DNA from: Fuerstiella sp.
GTDB lineage: Bacteria > Planctomycetota > Planctomycetia > Planctomycetales > Planctomycetaceae
Assembly (NCBI GenBank): GCA_014238335.1
Contig: JABABI010000004.1
Location: forward strand, 83,718 to 147,717
DNA: 64,000 nucleotides
Direction: 5' to 3'
The notes beneath the pieces were generated by a model. It saw nothing but the letters and a program-made list of their open reading frames with translations. It did not search any database and was not told the origin of the DNA. Shown here piece by piece: positions 57,715 through 64,000 of the stretch. The translations under genes were made by a program, and so were the position numbers. Positions within the stretch are counted from its first letter, which is position 1. The number at the start of each line of letters is the position of its first letter.

Positions 57715-57794
57715 TTGTTTAACCGCGTGCCCAACGGGCCGCGCGAAACGCAATGGTGAGAAGAACGCGGGGCGTTGCCCACGCGGTTAAACAA
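57715..57794. repeat. Imperfect inverted repeat between NfeD-like and flotillin-like genes
   Basis: Arms 57715-57736 and 57773-57794 match in 20 of 22 positions (GTTTAACCGCGTG against CACGCGGTTAAAC at the ends). A 36-base loop rich in CGCG lies between. A transcript would carry a long hairpin in the intergenic mRNA, which may tune flotillin expression or stabilise the message; otherwise it is a REP-like repeat. Confidence 0.8.
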
Positions 57795-57836
57795 AACGAA
57801 ACAAGACAGAATTCGATATAGAAACAGGAGCGTCAC

Positions 57837-59873
57837 ATGCTTGCTCAAACATTTCTGGGAATGGAGAGCCAGCAGCTGTTCGTCATCGGAGCAGTGCTGG
57901 TCATTCTCGTACTGATGCTGGTGGGAATGGCCACTGCATTCTCAAAATTTTATCGTAAGCCTGGCCCGGAAGAGGCGATCATCCGGACCGGAGTCAAGGG
58001 ACTGTCGGTAATCACCGGCAAGGGCATGATCGTGATTCCGCTCATTCAGGAAGCACACGTGATGGATCTGTCCGTCAAACGCATTCTGATCTCACGCGAT
58101 GGCGAGGACGGCCTGATTTGTGAGGACAACATGCGCGCCGACATTAAGGTGACCTTCTTCATTCGAGTTAACAATCAGGCGAACGACATCAAGACCGTCG
58201 CCGAAACCATTGGCCCCCGCCGAGCATCAGAGCAGGAAAAGCTGGAAGAGCTTTTCGAAGCAAAGTTCTCTGAAGCACTGAAGACCGTTGGCAAGAATTT
58301 CGAATTCGTTCAGCTGTATACGGAACGAGATCAGTTCAAGGAACAGATTCTAAAAGTGATCGGCACCGATCTGAACGGATATGTTCTGGACGACTGTGCG
58401 ATTGACTATCTGGAACAGACTCCGCTGGATCGTCTTAGCCCGACGAATATTCTGGATGCCGAGGGCATCAAGAAGATCACGGAACTGACGGCGGCCGAAA
58501 AAGTCAAAGAGAACTTCTTTACTCGCGAAAAGCAAAAAACGCTAAAAAAACAGGATGTGGAAGCTCAGGAGGCCATTCTCGAACTGGAGAAGCAACGCGT
58601 CGAAGCGGTTGAAAAACAGCAGCGTGAAATCGCGGCCATTACATCTCGCGAACACGCTGAAGCAGCGAAAATTCAGGAAGAGGAACGTCTCAAGGCTGAA
58701 GCTGCTCGAATTCGCACGGAGGAAGAGCTGCAGGTTCAGGAAGAAAACAAACAGCGGCAGGTACTTGTGGCTCAGCGGAACAAGGAAAAGACCGACGCCG
58801 TCGAGCAGGAACGAGTAACTCGTGACCGCGAACTGGAAGTGACGGAACGTCTGAGGGTTGTCGGGTTGGCTGAGATCGAAAAAGAGAAGGTGATTGAAGT
58901 CGAGAAAAAGAATATTCAGGAAGTAATCCGCGAACGAGTTACCGTCGAACGCGACGTCGTGGAAGAACAGGAGAAAATCAAAAACACCGAAGCCTTCATG
59001 GAAGCGGACCGACAGAAGCAGGTGGCTGTCACGCTGGCGGAAAAAACAGCTGAAGAGGCGTTGGTCAAACAGGTCAAAGCGGCGGAAGCTTCGAAAACAG
59101 CAGCTGAACTGCATGCTGATGAAGTCGTTGTTACCGCCGAAGGGAAGCGGGCGTCCGCGGAAAAGGAAACGGAAGCCACAAAAATGCTGGCCGAAGCGAA
59201 GGCTGCCGATCACGCCGCGATCGGTCTGGCGGAAGCCGACGTCATGAATGCCAAAGCCGACGCTACTGAAAAGACCGGCACCGCCGAGGCTCAGGTGCTG
59301 CAGCTGAAGTTCAGTGCCGAAGCGACCGGTATTCAGGAGAAGGCGGAAGCGATGAAGCTGTTCGACAGCGTCGGCCGCGAACACGAAGAATTTAAGCTGC
59401 AGCTGAACAAAGAAAAAGAAATCGAAATCGCTGCAATTCAGACTCAGCAGTACATCGCTGAAGCTCAGGCGGGCATCGTAGGCGAAGCATTGAAGACGGC
59501 TCGCATCGATATTGTCGGCGGTGAAAGTACGTTCTTTGATCAGATCGTGAGTTCGGTGAAGGCCGGCAAGGCGGTCGATCGTTTCGTGCACAACAGCGAA
59601 ACGGTGACCGATGTCAAGCAGACGTTCTTCAACGGTGATCCCGAATATTTTCGGAACAAGCTGACTCAGTTTGCCAGTCAATTTAACATGAGTTTTGACG
59701 ACGTGAAGGATCTGTCGGTAACCGCGTTGATCGGAAAAATGCTGACGATGGCGGAAACCGACGAATCCAGGTCTGAGCTTTCCCGGATGCTGGGCACGGT
59801 CGCAGGCTCGTCGCTGGCGACACAGAAAATTGCGTCAATCGCCGGAGGACTTTCTGACAGCGGGAAGGCGTAA
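57837..59873 (+). CDS. Flotillin-like (YqiK-type) SPFH membrane protein
   Basis: 678 residues. A single N-terminal helix (LFVIGAVLVILVLMLVGMA) anchors it. The SPFH/band 7 domain follows at about 45-260 (EEAIIRTGVKGLSVITGKGM, then IEDNMRADIKVTFFIRV-type strands and YVLDDCAIDYLEQTPLDRLS). Then comes a long charged coiled coil (about 260-520) with repeated EKEKxxE/AEA patterns that drives oligomerisation. The end is a flotillin C-domain. Such proteins form membrane microdomain scaffolds. ATG 57837 has the site CAGGAG seven bases upstream. The next gene, a very large ATPase-type protein, starts 192 bases later. The three genes probably act together at the membrane, though their exact role is unknown. 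Confidence 0.92.
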   Translation: MLAQTFLGMESQQLFVIGAVLVILVLMLVGMATAFSKFYRKPGPEEAIIRTGVKGLSVITGKGMIVIPLIQEAHVMDLSVKRILISRDGEDGLICEDNMRADIKVTFFIRVNNQANDIKTVAETIGPRRASEQEKLEELFEAKFSEALKTVGKNFEFVQLYTERDQFKEQILKVIGTDLNGYVLDDCAIDYLEQTPLDRLSPTNILDAEGIKKITELTAAEKVKENFFTREKQKTLKKQDVEAQEAILELEKQRVEAVEKQQREIAAITSREHAEAAKIQEEERLKAEAARIRTEEELQVQEENKQRQVLVAQRNKEKTDAVEQERVTRDRELEVTERLRVVGLAEIEKEKVIEVEKKNIQEVIRERVTVERDVVEEQEKIKNTEAFMEADRQKQVAVTLAEKTAEEALVKQVKAAEASKTAAELHADEVVVTAEGKRASAEKETEATKMLAEAKAADHAAIGLAEADVMNAKADATEKTGTAEAQVLQLKFSAEATGIQEKAEAMKLFDSVGREHEEFKLQLNKEKEIEIAAIQTQQYIAEAQAGIVGEALKTARIDIVGGESTFFDQIVSSVKAGKAVDRFVHNSETVTDVKQTFFNGDPEYFRNKLTQFASQFNMSFDDVKDLSVTALIGKMLTMAETDESRSELSRMLGTVAGSSLATQKIASIAGGLSDSGKA

Positions 59874-59906
59874 CGACAGCGACGATGCGGCTTCTGAACG
59901 CCATTT

Positions 59907-60031
59907 CTCTCCTCTGGGGAGAGGAGGGGTGAAGACCGGATGATGGGTCTGTGGCGGAAGGATCTGCACATGGCTCGTGGTCATACGCGAGACCTCTCAC
60001 CTGAATCCGTCTCCCCTGCGAGGGGAGACGG
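59907..60031. repeat. Two hairpin-forming planctomycete-type intergenic repeats
   Basis: CTCTCC...GGAGAG around 59907-59923, and an exact 11-bp-arm hairpin at 60007-60031 (CCGTCTCCCCT, loop GCG, AGGGGAGACGG). CTCTCC/GGAGAG hairpins of this type recur between planctomycete genes. They could slow or stop transcription from the flotillin gene, or only be repeats; no T-run follows. Confidence 0.65.
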
Positions 60032-60064
60032 GGTAAATGCAACCTGCTTCCGCTCCAAAACTCC

Positions 60065-63000
60065 ATGTCTGAAACCACCGACAACCAGCCAAACGACAAC
60101 GCACCGTCGGTGGGACTGGAGAACAGTACGTACGAAATCATTCGTAGTCGACTGCTGACAAGTGGCAGCGAACTGCGGTCGCGGCTGGATCAGCTCAACG
60201 AAGCTCGCAAGCAGGTGTTCGGTTCCATCGACACTGCGTTGCTAAGCACGGAACGCATTACCACTGCGCACAACTGTATCGCTCGCGACATGGTGGCCGT
60301 CGGCAACCGAGTCCTGTTCGGCTACAACGTGCACTTCGGCTTAAAATCTGAAACTGACATCGGTGACGTCTTCGCCGTCTACCGTTTTGACGATTCTCTT
60401 TCACCACTCTCGGCGGCAGAACCTTTCTCTGCAGTTTCCGCAGATTCCACACCAGCATCTGCCGGAGCGGCCGGCTTCGAACGCGACTTCAAGGAGCTTT
60501 TTCGGTATTACAAAAACGCCGTCTTCGCGAAGTTCGCTCTGCGCGGCCCGCACTTGTTCATGGTTTTTCGAGTCGGCAAGTCAGTTGGCGAGATTAAGGT
60601 CTTCAAGTGGCTGATGGAAAAAGGCGGAGCAGACGAGGACGCCACGCTGCGATACGTTGACAACCGCAGTGACCACGAATTTCGATTTCCGTCGCAGCAT
60701 GACTTCGAATGGGTCCGAACGACACGCGACGACCATCATTACGGTGATCACCCCCACATTTCGATCAAGGATCGCGTCTTCGTTGAAACCGTTGGCGGCG
60801 ATTTGACCATCAAGATCGAAAACAACACTGCCAGCGGCGAAGGCATCTACGCAGAACCCGTCGCAGACGCGGACCAGACGCTGGATGATGCCGAAATTTA
60901 TTACGCCATCATCGGCAATATCATTCTGTTGAAGATGCGGCCGTATCAGGAAAAACAATTCCGCTACATTCTGTACAACGAGAAGTTACAGCGAGCGATG
61001 CGGCTGGATTCGATTCGCGATGCGTGCGTGATGCTGCCGGACGATCACGGTCTAATCTTTCCCAACGGCTATTACCTGCAGGACGGCGAATACAAAACGT
61101 TTGAACACAAACTCGCCGACATGCTGTTCGAACGTACCATTATGGCGCCGAACGGCGAAGACTTCATGTACGTCTTCTACAACCGCGATTCCGGAACGTA
61201 CGTGCTGCTGCACTACAACCTGATCGAACAGAAGGTCGACACGCCATTGATCTGCAACGGCTGGACGTTCTTTCACGCTGGCGAACTGCTGTGTTTCAAG
61301 TCACAGCGTGACCCTCAGAAGCATCACGCCATTCAATTGTGGCAGACACCGTATGTTGGCGAAGACCACGTTCCACATACCACGGACGATTCGTTCCTGA
61401 ACAAGATCGGCAATAAGGACATTGTTCGCGGCATGGCGGAATGCCACGAAGTACTGAATCTGATCAACAAGGAAGACACATATGCCAATCTCTACAGCGA
61501 TCTGGTGCGACAAAGTGGCGAGATCGCTGATTCGCACTTTTGGCTGAGCCGTGAAGACACCTTCAACCTCGCCGAGACACTGGGCGAAGTGAAAGCCGCG
61601 GCTGCAGCCGCCGTGGACGAGTTCGAAAAAGTTGTCCGAGTCAAGAAGAACACTGCTGCTGAAACCGGCGCGGCAAAGAACCGCACAAAGGAGATTCTCG
61701 CCCAGGTCAGGCATCGTCGTTTCGAACATATCAACGACTTTGTAAATTCGCTGAGTGACCTGCGAGCCGTTCGCGGCAACATCATTTCCCTGAGGGATCT
61801 GCGTTACGTTGATACGGATCTGATTGTCGGTCTGGAACAGGACGTCGCGGAGCACACCGAACGCCTGTCCCACAGTTGCGTGGATTTTTTACTGCGACCG
61901 GATTCGTTGGAGCCCTACCAACAGAAGGTGCGCGACGAACAGGCCGGGATCGAACACCTGACGAAAGTCACTGACGCGAAGGCGCTTGAAGACAATATTG
62001 CCGGAAGCGCGCGCGAACTCGAAATGCTGATCGAAATCGTCAGTAACCTGAAGATCGACGACGCGACTCAACGCACCACCATCATTGACAGTATTTCCGG
62101 AATTTTCTCGACCGTCAATCAGGCTCGCGCCATCCTGAAGAAGAAGCTGCGTGAACTGGCGTCGGTCGAAGGTGTGGCCGAGTTTAATTCGCAGATGAAG
62201 CTGCTGAATCAGGCCGTCGTCAATTACCTGGACATCTGTGACGATCCGGATAAGTGCGAACAGTTTCTCACAAAGATGATGATCCAGCTGGAAGAACTCG
62301 AAGGTCGCTTTGCCGAGTTCGATGAATTCATCCTGCAGTTGGCGGAGAAACGCGAGGAAGTCTACAACGCCTTCGAAAACCGCAAACTCGCGCTGGTGGA
62401 AGCTCGCAACAAGCGAGCGAACTCGCTGATGAACGCGGCCGAACGAGTGCTGAAGGGCGTTCAGTCGCGGGTGCAGAGTTTCGATACTGTAAACGATATT
62501 AACGGCTATTTTGCGTCGGACCTGATGATCGAAAAAGTCCGCGACATCGTCGAGCAGTTGAAGGAGCTGGACGACAGCGTCAAAGTCGACGATATCCAGA
62601 GTCGGCTGAAGACAATCCGCGAAGATGTCATTCGTCAGTTGAAGGACCGGCAGGAACTGTTCGTCGATGGCGAAAACACCATCCGTCTCGGTTCGCATTT
62701 ATTCTCGGTGAATACTCAGGCACTGGACCTGACTACCGTGATGAGAAACGATGAGTTGTGCCTGCACCTGACGGGGACGAATTTCTTTGAAGCGGTGCAT
62801 GACGCACGTTTGCTGACGACCAGTGCGGTGTGGGATCAGGAAGTCGTATCCGAAAATCGCAGCGTTTATCGTGGCGAGTATCTGGCATGGAAGATTCTGC
62901 AGGCCATTTTGAGTGCCACTGGTTCTGCCAGCGATTCCCCGCAGGGGGCGGCAGCACTGGCGGAGCCAGTCGCACACGATGGCAATACAGGCGTGGTGCC

Positions 63001-64000
63001 AACTATTGCCGGGTTACTGGATTTTTCTGCCGAGCAACTGCTGTCCTGCGTACAGCGTTTCATGGGGCGTCGCTACGCAGAAGCGTATACCAAGGGTGTA
63101 CATGACGTGGACGCTGCCAACATACTTCGTGCCCTGTGCAGCATGCAGCAGACGATCGGCTTGTTGCGATTTGATACTCGCAGTCGTGCGGTGGCAATGT
63201 TGTACTGGAAGATTCTGGCGGACAAAAAGACGAAGACGGCAATGGCCGCTCGCATGGCCGGCGCTGGCGCGATTGCGACCGTATTCAATGAAGTGACCGG
63301 GCGCTCGGATTACGTTGCCGAACTGCAGGAACTGCTGGATGAGTTCGCGACAGGGCGAGAGGGTCGGGGGCCTTTTTCGGAAGGTCGTTTACTCGGTAGC
63401 AAAGGAGAAAGCCCGAAAAAGACTCGCGACTCTGTTGGCAACGCAGCTGCCGAATACCTGTTCTGCGAACTTGCCGGCGCTGCCGCCTTCGCTGTCAGCA
63501 GCGTGGCCGACGGGCTGGCGAAGGATTTCCACCAGCATCTGAAGTCAAACGGCTTCACCGAAGCCTTTGACAAATCGGTGGCCGCAGTGGGCAAAGACAA
63601 AGCCAACTGTTTTGTACTGCTGAAGAACTGGGTGCAGGCATTTCTGGCTACGAGAAATGATCCGGTTCACAATGACTACGCCGATGAGGTCGCGGTAAGT
63701 CTGATGCCGACGTGGCTAGGAAAGAAACCTGTCATCGAAGCGACCGTCGACGCTGAACTGATCGGCATTGTCGGCACTCACAGCGTGATCGACGGTGGCA
63801 GCTACCATCTGAACTACAACCGTTTTACCCAGCGACTGACCGAATTCGATGCCACAGCCGTACCGCGTTTTAACGACTACGTCGCACTTAAGCACGAAGC
63901 TGTTGACCATGCTCGCGAAGACATGCGACTGGACGAATTTCGTCCCCGAATTCTGACGTCGTTTGTCCGCAATAAACTGCTGAATGAAGTCTACCTGCCA
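60065..64000 (+). CDS. 'DNA repair ATPase'-type giant protein, 5' part (runs off window)
   Basis: ATG 60065 opens a frame of 1312 codons with no stop to the window end. Residues 20-110 carry NSTYEIIRSRLLTSGSELRS, then RLDQLNEARKQVFGSIDT, NRVLFGYNVHFGLK and DIGDVFAVYRFDD. This is the opening of a large bacterial family labelled 'DNA repair ATPase' that is often found beside NfeD/flotillin genes. Later parts are long helical stretches (about 560-890) likely to be coiled coil. I see no Walker A in this part; the ATPase motifs should be in the missing C-terminal half. Whether it repairs DNA is a label, not evidence. Adjacency to the flotillin gene suggests a membrane-linked stress role. Confidence 0.85.
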   Translation, partial: MSETTDNQPNDNAPSVGLENSTYEIIRSRLLTSGSELRSRLDQLNEARKQVFGSIDTALLSTERITTAHNCIARDMVAVGNRVLFGYNVHFGLKSETDIGDVFAVYRFDDSLSPLSAAEPFSAVSADSTPASAGAAGFERDFKELFRYYKNAVFAKFALRGPHLFMVFRVGKSVGEIKVFKWLMEKGGADEDATLRYVDNRSDHEFRFPSQHDFEWVRTTRDDHHYGDHPHISIKDRVFVETVGGDLTIKIENNTASGEGIYAEPVADADQTLDDAEIYYAIIGNIILLKMRPYQEKQFRYILYNEKLQRAMRLDSIRDACVMLPDDHGLIFPNGYYLQDGEYKTFEHKLADMLFERTIMAPNGEDFMYVFYNRDSGTYVLLHYNLIEQKVDTPLICNGWTFFHAGELLCFKSQRDPQKHHAIQLWQTPYVGEDHVPHTTDDSFLNKIGNKDIVRGMAECHEVLNLINKEDTYANLYSDLVRQSGEIADSHFWLSREDTFNLAETLGEVKAAAAAAVDEFEKVVRVKKNTAAETGAAKNRTKEILAQVRHRRFEHINDFVNSLSDLRAVRGNIISLRDLRYVDTDLIVGLEQDVAEHTERLSHSCVDFLLRPDSLEPYQQKVRDEQAGIEHLTKVTDAKALEDNIAGSARELEMLIEIVSNLKIDDATQRTTIIDSISGIFSTVNQARAILKKKLRELASVEGVAEFNSQMKLLNQAVVNYLDICDDPDKCEQFLTKMMIQLEELEGRFAEFDEFILQLAEKREEVYNAFENRKLALVEARNKRANSLMNAAERVLKGVQSRVQSFDTVNDINGYFASDLMIEKVRDIVEQLKELDDSVKVDDIQSRLKTIREDVIRQLKDRQELFVDGENTIRLGSHLFSVNTQALDLTTVMRNDELCLHLTGTNFFEAVHDARLLTTSAVWDQEVVSENRSVYRGEYLAWKILQAILSATGSASDSPQGAAALAEPVAHDGNTGVVPTIAGLLDFSAEQLLSCVQRFMGRRYAEAYTKGVHDVDAANILRALCSMQQTIGLLRFDTRSRAVAMLYWKILADKKTKTAMAARMAGAGAIATVFNEVTGRSDYVAELQELLDEFATGREGRGPFSEGRLLGSKGESPKKTRDSVGNAAAEYLFCELAGAAAFAVSSVADGLAKDFHQHLKSNGFTEAFDKSVAAVGKDKANCFVLLKNWVQAFLATRNDPVHNDYADEVAVSLMPTWLGKKPVIEATVDAELIGIVGTHSVIDGGSYHLNYNRFTQRLTEFDATAVPRFNDYVALKHEAVDHAREDMRLDEFRPRILTSFVRNKLLNEVYLP

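Noticed and set aside
58542..59681. A 379-residue open frame on the minus strand
   Set aside because: It is the mirror of the flotillin coiled coil; the Phe/Leu-rich translation is the expected complement of Glu/Lys-rich codons and has no start signal.
1..64000. tRNA, rRNA, CRISPR, transposase or phage genes
   Set aside because: Looked for cloverleaf-like segments in gaps, regularly spaced repeats and transposase/integrase motifs; none was found by eye. A tRNA scan would be decisive.

Overview
The window looks like a chromosomal segment of a free-living, probably marine or aquatic member of the Planctomycetes (Planctomycetales). The evidence is the gene content. It has two operons that pair a planctomycete cytochrome C/DUF1549/DUF1553 gene with a DUF1501 gene. 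It also has two sulfatases, two Tat-exported Gfo/Idh/MocA oxidoreductases, a DUF1080 protein, a DUF6807/PmoA-like protein, a DUF6800 micro-protein, a multi-haem PA14/propeller fusion and a giant secreted repeat protein starting with an LEPRLLL-type N-terminus. I cannot name the genus from sequence alone. No rRNA, tRNA, CRISPR array, intact transposase or prophage was seen.

Layout. 0-6.7 kb: purA (cut by the window edge), a five-haem PA14/propeller protein and an EamA-type permease, all on minus. 6.7-13.9 kb: a secreted propeller-like protein, a Tat-exported oxidoreductase, a PLP trans-sulfuration enzyme, a DUF6800 micro-protein, YifB, a perfect 58-bp palindrome, a cupredoxin-like secreted protein and a one-helix-pair membrane micro-protein. 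14.5-22.8 kb: a 2761-residue extracellular protein. 22.9-26.4 kb: class II DAHP synthase, a zinc-ribbon protein and a caspase-like/EF-hand secreted protein. 26.7-33.7 kb: a PSD1/DUF1501 operon flanked by gene remnants (hybrid kinase receiver + HPt; ECF sigma, Ser/Thr kinase and thioredoxin-like fragments). 33.7-46.8 kb: sulfatase, oxidoreductase, universal-stress-protein remnant, second PSD1/DUF1501 operon, a short SecA paralogue, a rhomboid-like membrane protein with a zinc-ribbon tail and a PQQ-type propeller. 47.2-49.7 kb: a complete GntR/ABC ATPase/two-permease operon in which every gene is broken. 49.9-56.7 kb: xylulokinase, DUF6807, PhzF, sulfatase, double-DUF1080. 57.0-64.0 kb: NfeD-like, flotillin-like and a very large 'DNA repair ATPase'-type protein running off the window.

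How the parts fit. Much of the intact content is periplasmic or exported machinery that planctomycetes use on complex polysaccharides and sulfated sugars: sulfatases, DUF1080, Gfo/Idh/MocA, PSD1/DUF1501, multi-haem proteins and xylulokinase. The NfeD-flotillin-ATPase row is a membrane-microdomain/stress type cluster of unknown function. The strongest leads are the giant protein (tandem metalloprotease-like domains with eroded zinc motifs, and three domains nested inside repeat units), the perfect palindrome, the caspase-like/EF-hand fusion, the NfeD-flotillin-ATPase cluster, and the unusually clear record of gene decay, including a whole regulator-transporter operon dying together.
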